Shown one piece after another: positions 43,914 through 51,749 of a stretch of DNA of 64,000 nt. The notes beneath the pieces are model-generated. The model had not been told where the DNA came from, made no database searches, and was given only the letters and a program-made list of their open reading frames with translations. The translations under genes were made by a program, and so were the position numbers. The stretch is from Persicitalea sp964500445 (GTDB lineage: Bacteria > Bacteroidota > Bacteroidia > Cytophagales > Spirosomataceae), in contig CAZCOG010000009.1 of assembly GCA_964500445.1 (NCBI GenBank), forward strand, positions 1 to 64,000. The letters are read 5' to 3'. The stretch's first letter is position 1. Every line of letters begins with the position of its first letter.

Positions 43914-45164
43914 ATGGAATTTTTAAAAAGTCACCGACTCGACAACCTTAAATACGATATTCGCGGCCCGGTCTACGATAAAGCGAAGGAACTCGAAAGC
44001 CAGGGTTATAAAATCATCAACCTGAACATAGGTAATCCCGCGCCGTTCGGTTTCGACGCACCGGACGAAATTGTTCACGACATCATTATGAACATCCGTA
44101 ACGCGCAGGGCTACGCTGACTCGCGCGGATTGTTCGCGGCCCGCAAGGCGGTGATGCACTACACCCAAACCCAGGGTATTCCCGGGGTCGAAATCAACGA
44201 TATTTTCATCGGGAATGGCGTCAGTGAATTGATTCTGCTCTCGATGCAGGCGCTGCTGAATACTGGTGACGAAATCCTGGTCCCGTCTCCCGACTACCCG
44301 CTCTGGACTACTTCCGTTGCGCTGAGCGGTGGCAAACCTGTCCATTACATTTGCGATGAAGCCAATGAGTGGAACCCTGATCTGGATGATCTGGAAAGCA
44401 AAATTACCCCCCGTACCAAAGGGATCGTTCTGATTAATCCCAACAATCCGACGGGAGCGGTGTACGATAGAGAAATCGTAGAGCGGATCGCCCGCATCGC
44501 CGAGGAGCATGGTCTGATCCTTTTTTCGGATGAGATTTACGACCGCATCGTGTACGATGATGCCGTGCACTACCCCATCGCCACGATGGTAGAGCACACA
44601 CTTTGCGTTACGTTTGGCGGTTTGTCTAAAAACTACCGCGCCGCAGGATTCCGTGGCGGCTGGATGATCCTCAGCGGCGCCAAAAGTCGCGCCAAATCAT
44701 ACGTGGAGGGGATTTTACTCCTGGCCAGTATGCGTCTCTGCGCCAATGTCCCCACTCAGTATGCTATTCAAACTGCCCTGGGTGGCTACCAAAGCATTCA
44801 CGATTTGGTACTTCCTACTGGTCGGTTGCATAAGCAGATGATCGCCGTGTATGACCGTATTACCCAGATTCCGGGCATAAGCTGTGTAAAGCCCAAAGGT
44901 TCTCTCTATCTTTTCCCGAAAATAGATTTGGAGCTGTTCGATTTTCGGGACGACAATGACTTTGTGTATCGCTTACTGAGCGAACAAAAAGTACTGCTAG
45001 TTTCGGGAACGGGCTTCAATTACTTTGATAATGATCATTTCCGGATTGTGTTCCTGCCCACCATCGACGAGCTGAACGAGGCTATTGATCGAATCACACT
45101 TTTTCTGGAAGCACATCGGCTTTCTGTACCACTCACGGTGGAAGAAGTACTTGACCAAGAATGA
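43914..45164 (+). CDS. Class I/II PLP aminotransferase (AlaA-like)
   Basis: 416 residues. Fold-type I aminotransferase: IINLNIGNPAPFGFDAPDE near the start, GNGVSELILLSMQALLNTGDE, PDYPLWTTSVALSGG, INPNNPTGAVYDRE, FSDEIYDRIVYDD, and the PLP lysine in FGGLSKNYRAAGFRGGW. The closest known type is glutamate-pyruvate transaminase AlaA, which makes L-alanine; related aspartate aminotransferases are an alternative. It is cytoplasmic. Its stop overlaps the start of the next gene by four bases (ATGA), implying translational coupling with the queuosine-precursor transporter, an unexpected partner. Confidence 0.92.
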   Translation: MEFLKSHRLDNLKYDIRGPVYDKAKELESQGYKIINLNIGNPAPFGFDAPDEIVHDIIMNIRNAQGYADSRGLFAARKAVMHYTQTQGIPGVEINDIFIGNGVSELILLSMQALLNTGDEILVPSPDYPLWTTSVALSGGKPVHYICDEANEWNPDLDDLESKITPRTKGIVLINPNNPTGAVYDREIVERIARIAEEHGLILFSDEIYDRIVYDDAVHYPIATMVEHTLCVTFGGLSKNYRAAGFRGGWMILSGAKSRAKSYVEGILLLASMRLCANVPTQYAIQTALGGYQSIHDLVLPTGRLHKQMIAVYDRITQIPGISCVKPKGSLYLFPKIDLELFDFRDDNDFVYRLLSEQKVLLVSGTGFNYFDNDHFRIVFLPTIDELNEAIDRITLFLEAHRLSVPLTVEEVLDQE

Positions 45165-45961
45165 CATCGATAGCTGCTACCGCTGACCAGAAAGGTCAAC
45201 GCCTGTTTCTTTTTCTGTGTGGACTTTTCCTGACCAATGCCCTGATTGCCGAAATCATTGGGGCCAAGATTTTCTCCGTTGAAAGTCTGTTGGGGATAGC
45301 TCCTGCGCAAATTGCTCTTGGCGGGCAACTACTGGACTTCAACATGTCGGCGGGGGTGCTCAACTGGCCCATTGTCTTTATTACTTCCGACCTGATCAAT
45401 GAGTACTTCGGTAGGCGGGGCGTGCGGCGCATCTCTTTCCTTACGGCGGGCTTTATAGTCTATATGTTTGGTACTATTTATGCCACTACCTTGCTTCCTC
45501 CCGCTCAATTCTGGCTTGATTTGAACAACACCGATGGGGCGGGTAATGCCTTCAATATCAACGAAGCTTTTTCACGCATTTTTCGGCAAGGGCTGGGCAT
45601 CATGGTCGGATCGATCGTGGCTTTCCTCCTCGGCCAATTGCTTGATATTTCGGTGTTTTCCTGGCTTCGCCGCCGCACGGGCAGCAGGCACATCTGGCTG
45701 AGAGCGACGGGTTCGACGCTTTTTTCCCAACTAGTCGACAGCTTCGTCGTGATTGGGGTAGCCTTCTACATTTTTGGCAACTGGAGCATTGCGCAGGTGC
45801 TGGCCGTAGGTACGGTCAACTACCTCTATAAGGGCGTGGTAGCTATTCTGACTACGCCTTTGCTATACGTAGCGCATTATTTTATTGATAACTACCTCGG
45901 AAAGGAGCATGCCGAAAAAATGGTAAACGACGCGGCAGCGACGGCCTATATTGGGGTTTAG
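45161..45961 (+). CDS. Queuosine precursor transporter (VUT/YhhQ family)
   Basis: 266 residues with about six membrane helices. Family features: FLCGLFLTNALIAEIIGAKI, INWPIVFITSDLINEYFGRR-like NWPIVFITSDLINEYFGRRG, RIFRQGLGIMVGSIVAFLLG, and the late DSFVVIGVAFYIFGNW with YLYKGVVAILTTPLLY. YhhQ imports preQ0/preQ1 or related precursors for queuosine in tRNA. The start overlaps the aminotransferase stop by four bases. The queG gene at 22311 is consistent with queuosine use in this organism. Confidence 0.93.
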   Translation: MTSIAATADQKGQRLFLFLCGLFLTNALIAEIIGAKIFSVESLLGIAPAQIALGGQLLDFNMSAGVLNWPIVFITSDLINEYFGRRGVRRISFLTAGFIVYMFGTIYATTLLPPAQFWLDLNNTDGAGNAFNINEAFSRIFRQGLGIMVGSIVAFLLGQLLDISVFSWLRRRTGSRHIWLRATGSTLFSQLVDSFVVIGVAFYIFGNWSIAQVLAVGTVNYLYKGVVAILTTPLLYVAHYFIDNYLGKEHAEKMVNDAAATAYIGV

Positions 45962-46095
45962 TATATTCTAATAACCTGCAATCCGTTTTACATTGTGTCG
46001 ATCCAATTCCTTCTCTTCATCCCAACATGGGTACTTTTTCAATCTATAACCCCTTAATTTATTTTTTAAATGACGGCCGATTGAGATAATCGACC

Positions 46096-46103
46096 TAGTT
46101 TTG
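46096..46103 (+). promoter_or_regulatory. -7 promoter element (TAGTTTTG) for the methyltransferase gene
   Basis: Exact TAnnTTTG match 27 bases before the ATG at 46130, inside a loop bounded by GGCCGA and TCGGCC. The -33 element is not clear. Confidence 0.45.
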
Positions 46104-46129
46104 TCGGCCTGGAATAGCAACCGAAGGAC

Positions 46130-46876
46130 ATGAACACAACTCTTAAAAAAAATGTCAAAGCATTTAATCAGAATGTTGAGGAAAATGAAGGCTTTCTGTA
46201 TACGACTAACGCCCAATTTTCTTCTCACGTCGCCAACAAGCGTATCTCCGACGAGATTTTCAAGTTTATCAAACCAGAGTACGAAACGCTCATCGACATT
46301 GGCTGTGGGGATGGAGTCTATACCAATAATATCAAGCAGAACTTTCCCCATCTCGACATAACCGGATTCGATCCGGCAGAAAAGGCGATCGAAATTGCCT
46401 CAAAAAATTACCCGGATGTCAGTTTCAGTACGCTCAATCTTCTGGACGAAAATCTACCCGTCCCGGAAATGAAGTACGATGTTGGCGTAATTCGGGGTGT
46501 ACTTCATCATTTAGCGGATCAGCAGTTGGCGTTGCGGAACGCATTCAAATTGGCTGATAATATCATTATCATGGAGCCTAACGGCAACAATCCCATTTTG
46601 AAACTGATCGAGAAGACTTCGAAGTACCATATCGAGCATGAGGAGCAGTCCTTTTTCGAATGGCAGCTCAAAAAGTGGATTCGTCACGCTGGCGGTCAGG
46701 TAGATCACTGGTCATACGTAGGCTTTGTGCCGTTCTTTTTCCCGACGGGCCCCGCCAAGATTATTTATGCTATGCAGCCTTTTCTCGAAAAAATACCTGT
46801 TATTAAGCATGTTTTCTCCGCCCAGTTCATCATTGCCTGCTCGCTTAATAAAATTCCGGTTCACGTAAAAAAGTGA
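46130..46876 (+). CDS. Class I SAM-dependent methyltransferase
   Basis: 248 residues. Motif I is LIDIGCGDGVYTNNI, motif II ITGFDPAEKAIEIA, and motif IV YDVGVIRGVLHHLADQQ, which together give a standard SAM-binding Rossmann fold. The C-terminal part (FFEWQLKKWIRHAGG, then a hydrophobic VGFVPFFFPTGPAKIIYAM stretch) suggests a lipid-like or membrane-near substrate. The gene is followed after 49 bases by a GT39-type membrane transferase on the same strand. Methylation of a lipid-linked sugar or glycolipid is possible, but the substrate is unknown. Confidence 0.88.
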   Translation: MNTTLKKNVKAFNQNVEENEGFLYTTNAQFSSHVANKRISDEIFKFIKPEYETLIDIGCGDGVYTNNIKQNFPHLDITGFDPAEKAIEIASKNYPDVSFSTLNLLDENLPVPEMKYDVGVIRGVLHHLADQQLALRNAFKLADNIIIMEPNGNNPILKLIEKTSKYHIEHEEQSFFEWQLKKWIRHAGGQVDHWSYVGFVPFFFPTGPAKIIYAMQPFLEKIPVIKHVFSAQFIIACSLNKIPVHVKK

Positions 46877-46925
46877 ATGGTTCACCCTAATAGTCTGAAA
46901 TAATCCTTCGCTGGTTTCCACTTTG

Positions 46926-48701
46926 ATGAAATTTCCCCCTAAGTACATCCTGATTTTCATCCTGGTACTGGCCTTTGCGCTCCGCATCTACAAGTCAGGT
47001 ACTTATGCGCTCTTTCTTGATGAGAAATACACGCTCGTCATTTCGCAGGGCATCGTTATGGAAGGTGCCAATCAAAAGGATGTTTTCTTTGTTCCGGGCA
47101 AGAAGTACTTCACGCCCAAGGAGTTCTGGAAACCCAAGTCCTTAGCCGACTACATAGAGGCCAATATCCGAAGCGATATCGGTAATAGTCCGGTTTACTA
47201 TTGTGTGCTGTGGCTGTGGCTCAAATTATTTGGATTCAGTGATTTTGCCGCTCGTTTCCCATCGGTCATTTTCAGTACGATGATAGTCGGACTGGTATTT
47301 GTCTTTGTCAAAAGACACTTTAAATCTGAATCTCTGGCGTTGTTGAGCGCCTTTGTCACGGCTATCGAGCCCTTTTTCGTGGCTTATAGCCATCAGGCCC
47401 GTAATTACTCCATGAGTTTTTTCCTCACGCTGTTGGCCACGCATCTCTTTTTATTGATAATGGAGCGATATCGGAATGGAGAAAACACATCTACCCCCGG
47501 CTGGAAATTATACTTTTGGTACGGCCTGGTTTTCGTGCTGAGCTTGCTCTCTCACTACCTGACCATCACCGTTTTTCTCTGCCACGCACTTTATGCCCTG
47601 TTTTTCCTGAGGCCTTTGCAGCGATGGGTTCCCCTCATTATTACCGCAGCTGCGGGCGTTGGGATCGTATCGCTCTGGTTTATCTTTGGGGGCGGAAAGT
47701 ACACCTTTCAAACGCTGGCATACCAGGCCAAACTCTACGGAGAACTGGCCCAAACGCATCCGTACGATAATCCATTTGCCATTATTCTGCCCGCTACGCT
47801 GACGAATGTCGCCGTGAAATCCTCACCGCTTTGGGCCGATTTACTTATGATCTCCAATGGCTTGGGACAGCTCGATTTCCTGGGAATCAGAAATATGGCG
47901 CTTGCCCTGGTACTTGGCATGGGGGCGGCATTTGTTCTGCATCGTTACCTGAAAGTACCTAGCCCTTCGTTCGGGCTGGTTGCAACTTATGGCCTATTGC
48001 TGGTAGCCGGAATGCCTTTTTACACGACGTTGAAGTTACAGTACATCGTGCTGTCGGCTTTTCCGTCCTTTGCGTATCTGCTCTATCTTTTCCTCAAAAA
48101 TAATTTTGTCAAATCCCAGAACCATTTGCTATGGTTCATGGCGATTCTGGCCATTGTCCCTACGTTGTTTTTGGTAGCAATGTCGTTCAAGAACAACCAT
48201 ACGTATGGTCTCACGCAGCGCTACTCGGGGTTTTCGTTTCCCTATTCGATTATTTTTGTGGCCATGATTCTGCGGCAGTTTTGGCAACTACCCCAAAACA
48301 TTAAGATGGTACTGGGTACCGTACTGGCCATTCAGGCTTACTTTATTACCAGTCTTTTAGTCCGAATTTACCAGGACCGCGACCCGAAGTACACCTACTT
48401 TACCACGCCTCGCGGCCCCAATCCATACATCCTGACCGCCGAAAAAATCAAGGCAAACTACGCACCGGGCGACACGATTCTTTATCCTTCCGTTAAACTC
48501 AATCCGCGGGACTCCATAGAAATGACGCACTCCCCCTACTCCATCATGGACGCGCAGTGGACGAATTTCTACTTACCCAAAGACGCCGAATACTATCAGC
48601 GCATGGACACGACGCAAACCGATCAAGTGATTTTGATTAAAGGCGATACGGGAAAGCGGATGGTACTTTTTGATTTTGAAGGTCGGAAGTACCGGTATTG
48701 A
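46926..48701 (+). CDS. GT39/ArnT-like membrane glycosyltransferase
   Basis: 591 residues from ATG 46926 (a TTG lies directly before it). About ten to twelve membrane helices span residues 5-480, followed by a C-terminal extracytoplasmic domain of about 100 residues (TAEKIKANYAPGDTILYPS). The first loop after helix 1 has the acidic LFLDEKYT, the position of the catalytic Asp/Glu in PMT/ArnT enzymes, and FAARFPSVIFS is a typical follow-on motif. Such enzymes transfer sugars from polyprenyl phosphates to lipid or protein on the outer face of the inner membrane. It may act with the preceding methyltransferase. It converges with the alginate lyase-like gene with only seven bases between the stops. 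Confidence 0.88.
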   Translation: MKFPPKYILIFILVLAFALRIYKSGTYALFLDEKYTLVISQGIVMEGANQKDVFFVPGKKYFTPKEFWKPKSLADYIEANIRSDIGNSPVYYCVLWLWLKLFGFSDFAARFPSVIFSTMIVGLVFVFVKRHFKSESLALLSAFVTAIEPFFVAYSHQARNYSMSFFLTLLATHLFLLIMERYRNGENTSTPGWKLYFWYGLVFVLSLLSHYLTITVFLCHALYALFFLRPLQRWVPLIITAAAGVGIVSLWFIFGGGKYTFQTLAYQAKLYGELAQTHPYDNPFAIILPATLTNVAVKSSPLWADLLMISNGLGQLDFLGIRNMALALVLGMGAAFVLHRYLKVPSPSFGLVATYGLLLVAGMPFYTTLKLQYIVLSAFPSFAYLLYLFLKNNFVKSQNHLLWFMAILAIVPTLFLVAMSFKNNHTYGLTQRYSGFSFPYSIIFVAMILRQFWQLPQNIKMVLGTVLAIQAYFITSLLVRIYQDRDPKYTYFTTPRGPNPYILTAEKIKANYAPGDTILYPSVKLNPRDSIEMTHSPYSIMDAQWTNFYLPKDAEYYQRMDTTQTDQVILIKGDTGKRMVLFDFEGRKYRY

Positions 48702-48708
48702 ACGTAGA

Positions 48709-49884
48709 TCAGTTCGTCAGCATACCAAGATAATCCGGCTCCAGTTTTTCAGCAAATGCACCATAGGCATCTGCCTTGTACTTTCGGGCGGCCAAGCCAA
48801 AAATAGCCCGTGTATTATCGTAGGGCCGTTCCTTGATCTGCTGATGCGTCCACGCCTTTTCATTTTTTGCGTAAGGCAGCAACCAGTCAATGGCTTTCCG
48901 TATTCCCTTCCCGTCGGTAGTTTCGTAATTCCAAAGGTCCACGTCGACGTGTTCGGCTAGTCGCGCAAGTACCAGAAAACCGTACAGGTTCATGTTGGAA
49001 TAATTCCAGGAAAGCGTGCGGGCTAACTCGTGCGGTTGGCTGCCGTCAGCTTCCAGTTGGCTGGCCAGGCGGGCTTTGGTAGTTTCCAACTGTTTTTCTG
49101 CCAATTCTTTGCGTCCACAAAACAGGGCGCTGGCTACTACCTGCACATCATAGTAAGTACCATGATTATTATGCTCATCGGCTTCGTCAAGGCCAATGGG
49201 GCTTTCGGTCAGCCAGGTTAGGTAGTTTGAAAACCAGCTTTTCAGGGCGGCGTGATCCTGAGCGGACCAGCTTTTGGAAGCTTGTAAAATGATAGCCGAG
49301 TCGATAATTTTATACAGGTCCCGGCTGTCGATGATACCAATGCCACGCCCTTCGGTGATGCCCGGAATGCCCTGGCCGTAATTCATGTGTGGCGTCATTT
49401 TGGTATCATCATTCAGGAACCAAGTCTGCAGCAACCGGGCGGCGTATTTCGCATATTTCTCCTCCTGAGTGAAGTAGTAAGCCAGCGCCAACTGTTCGGT
49501 GTCCACGATCAGGTTGTGAAGTTGGTCGTGATCGGTGATGCCATTGATTTCGGGATTGCGCTGACCGTCTTTTCGGATGTAGGGCTTGCCATCATGTTTG
49601 CTCGGGTCGGGCCACCAGTAGGGCCCCTGACTCATGTAGTCGTGTTTGTTACCGCTTGGGGGTAATTGCGTTTTCTGCGTTACCGAATACAGCTTCCCTC
49701 TTTTCAGAATTTTGTCGGCGCCCTGGATCAACTCACCGAGGGCTTTCACCTTATCGGGTGCACTCCGGCTTTCAATTTTCTGAGCGTTTTGGGCCAGGGT
49801 ACTTCCGTCCAGCACCAGTGTTTTTGGTACTGTCGGGGCGAATAGAGCGAACAGACCAAGCAGGAACAGGGATACAAAATTCAT
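48709..49884 (-). CDS. Alginate lyase-family polysaccharide lyase
   Basis: 391 residues from the ATG at 49882-49884; an in-frame start nine codons upstream is less suitable because the signal peptide (MNFVSLFLLGLFALFAP) begins here. The (alpha/alpha) toroid shows the family features: SGNKHDYMSQGPYWWPDP, LALAYYFTQEEKYAKYA, NYGQGIPGITEGRGIGIID, DEADEHNNHGTYYDVQ (with the putative catalytic Asn/His) and ELARTLSWNYSNMNLYG. Lyases of this fold cleave mannuronate or glucuronate polymers by beta-elimination. It is secreted or periplasmic. No SusC/D pair is nearby, so this is not a standard PUL. Confidence 0.9.
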   Translation of the reverse strand: MNFVSLFLLGLFALFAPTVPKTLVLDGSTLAQNAQKIESRSAPDKVKALGELIQGADKILKRGKLYSVTQKTQLPPSGNKHDYMSQGPYWWPDPSKHDGKPYIRKDGQRNPEINGITDHDQLHNLIVDTEQLALAYYFTQEEKYAKYAARLLQTWFLNDDTKMTPHMNYGQGIPGITEGRGIGIIDSRDLYKIIDSAIILQASKSWSAQDHAALKSWFSNYLTWLTESPIGLDEADEHNNHGTYYDVQVVASALFCGRKELAEKQLETTKARLASQLEADGSQPHELARTLSWNYSNMNLYGFLVLARLAEHVDVDLWNYETTDGKGIRKAIDWLLPYAKNEKAWTHQQIKERPYDNTRAIFGLAARKYKADAYGAFAEKLEPDYLGMLTN

Positions 49885-50234
49885 AGGGAAATGTATAAAA
49901 GATAAACCCAAAGTAGGGTTGCAAGTAAGACGGGAAGGAAGACCTTTGTCCCTGAATCAAGTTAGAATTAGATGCCGTTTTGATTGGTACTTTTTGACAA
50001 CACGATTTTTGTAAAAGCGCATTCACAAATCACTTACACTCAAGACATACATCTCTCGCAAACTATTTTACTTGGCCGTAACTACCCTTTCGTTTACGTT
50101 TCTCAGCTTGACGACCTAATAGATTGCCAACGCAAAAGTTCAATAGAATTCTAATCTTGATCTTCACACAACCATTTCATAAGATACATACCGCACTATT
50201 CTCAAATTGACGCCAAAATAGCTTATATCTTCCT
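49885..50234. other. 350-base A+T-rich gap without a gene
   Basis: I see no open frame with coding character, no tRNA and no terminator. Together with the next gene it forms a stretch clearly lower in G+C than its surroundings (to about 50990). Confidence 0.5.
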
Positions 50235-50771
50235 TTATCTTTCATTTATTAGCTCGATAAAATTATCAATGAAGTGGTCTAACTTTTCTTTTGTTTCATG
50301 ATCAGTTAAGTTTCCTTGTTCGTCAAATTTCCCTTTTATACCTTGAATTAAAAGACTTGTCTTATCAGTGAATTTTGCCATTGCGGTTCTCATTATAAGC
50401 TGCAATTCTTCATGTCCTTTTTCTCCACTAGCCGAAGCTGTTATCAATCCACTTGGTTTATCCGAAAAGACTGTTGTCGCAATACACCACTCAATTGCAT
50501 TTTTTAGGCCACTTGGTATGCTGAAAACGTATTCTGGTGTACAAATAATTATTCCATCTGCCTGTCCAATGCCTTTCCTAAATTCGATTATTGACTTTGG
50601 TGGTTTCTCTGCCGAAAGTTTGGGGTCGAAATGTGGCAAAGTTTTCAATTCATTATAAATAATTAAGTTAAGGCTTTTGCTTGTCAAACTAGCAATTAGT
50701 TCAACTAGTTTAAGGTTTGTAGAATTTGAACTTGCACTTCCTATAATTGCAAATATATTTTTCCTTGGCAT
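50235..50771 (-). CDS. NADPH-dependent FMN reductase (flavodoxin-like)
   Basis: 178 residues from the ATG at 50769-50771; the frame is open for 26 more codons upstream, but the family N-terminus KNIFAIIGSASSNSTNLKLV begins here. That segment binds the FMN phosphate. GKADG-type GIGQADGIIICTPEYVFSIPSGLKNAIEW is the flavin-contacting loop and helix. Members reduce FMN, quinones, chromate or azo dyes with NAD(P)H. The gene is rich in A and T and uses A/T-ending codons (TTA, ATT, AAA), unlike its neighbours, which suggests recent acquisition. It stands alone in an A+T-rich island. Confidence 0.9.
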   Translation of the reverse strand: MPRKNIFAIIGSASSNSTNLKLVELIASLTSKSLNLIIYNELKTLPHFDPKLSAEKPPKSIIEFRKGIGQADGIIICTPEYVFSIPSGLKNAIEWCIATTVFSDKPSGLITASASGEKGHEELQLIMRTAMAKFTDKTSLLIQGIKGKFDEQGNLTDHETKEKLDHFIDNFIELINER

Positions 50772-50993
50772 CACAGTGTTTTCGTATTTCTTATCTCGAT
50801 TTTCGTTATAGTAGACGCTAACGTCGAAGCATTGGCAATGTGGCGGCATTCTTTATTCTACCTGCCTGTATCCCTTGCTGAACAAAGGATATTTAAGCCA
50901 ATTGGTTATTCTATTAATTAGCGTTGTTCGTCTGTCGACGAATAAATATAAGTATTTAATCAGTAACACAATTATGTACTTGTATTTAGTTAA

Positions 50994-51749
50994 TTACCCC
51001 CTTCCCCGCCGCCAGCCGTCGCAAAGTACCGCCGTCGCTATCCCCACATTCAGCGACTCCGCCCCGCCGAAGCGCGGAATCGTGACGCGGTGTGTGATGT
51101 GCACCCCCAACTCGTCGCTGATGCCCCGCGATTCGTTGCCCATCACGATGTACCCTCCCTGCCTGGGGAAAGAAAAATCGTACAGCGATTTTCCCTCTAA
51201 AAAGGCACCAATGAGTGGAGGTTGGTCAGCCAGTTTTTCAACAAACGCCGGAAGATCGGTATAGTATGCCTGCACCCGGGTGAAGGACCCTTTGCTGGCC
51301 GCGATCACTTTGGGATTGTAAAAATCGGTGGTACTGGGCGAGCAAATGATTTTCGTGATTCCGTACCAGTCAGCAATACGAAGTATGGTACCGAGGTTGC
51401 CCGGGTCGCGCACGTCGTCCAACATAAGGCCATATTCGCCTTGATTCACACGCAAAAAAACGTTTTCCTTCGTTTTGGCTACGGCCAGGCAGGCGTCGTT
51501 GCTTTGGAAAGTACCAAGACGATCCATCTCGGCGGGCGACGCGACGATCCAGTCAACGGCTGGGTGGGACGAAAACCTTCCGTATTTTTGCAAAAATTCC
51601 TGGGTAGCGACCACGAATTCAGTTTGATAATCGGAGGTCAGTAGTTCGAGGACGCTTTTGGCCCCTTCCACGACGAACGATTTATACTGCTGACGGTACT
51701 TTTTGATTTTCAGCGAGTTAATATATTTGATTTGATTTTTTGAGAGCAT
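50994..51749 (-). CDS. TrmH/SpoU-family RNA 2'-O-methyltransferase
   Basis: 251 residues from the ATG at 51747-51749; an in-frame start at 51773 adds eight residues and would overlap tamL more. The N-terminal substrate-binding part (KYINSLKIKKYRQQYKSFVVEGAKSVLELL) is followed by the SPOUT knot with its three motifs: LDDVRDPGNLGTILRIADW, YIVMGNESRGIS and IPRFGGAESLNVGIATAVL. Members methylate ribose 2'-OH in 23S rRNA or tRNA; the specific target is unknown. Its 5' end faces and overlaps that of tamL. Confidence 0.95.
   Translation of the reverse strand: MLSKNQIKYINSLKIKKYRQQYKSFVVEGAKSVLELLTSDYQTEFVVATQEFLQKYGRFSSHPAVDWIVASPAEMDRLGTFQSNDACLAVAKTKENVFLRVNQGEYGLMLDDVRDPGNLGTILRIADWYGITKIICSPSTTDFYNPKVIAASKGSFTRVQAYYTDLPAFVEKLADQPPLIGAFLEGKSLYDFSFPRQGGYIVMGNESRGISDELGVHITHRVTIPRFGGAESLNVGIATAVLCDGWRRGRG

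Noticed and set aside
49885..50993. An integron cassette or insertion sequence around the FMN reductase
   Set aside because: No transposase, no terminal inverted repeats and no target duplication were seen; only the base composition stands out.
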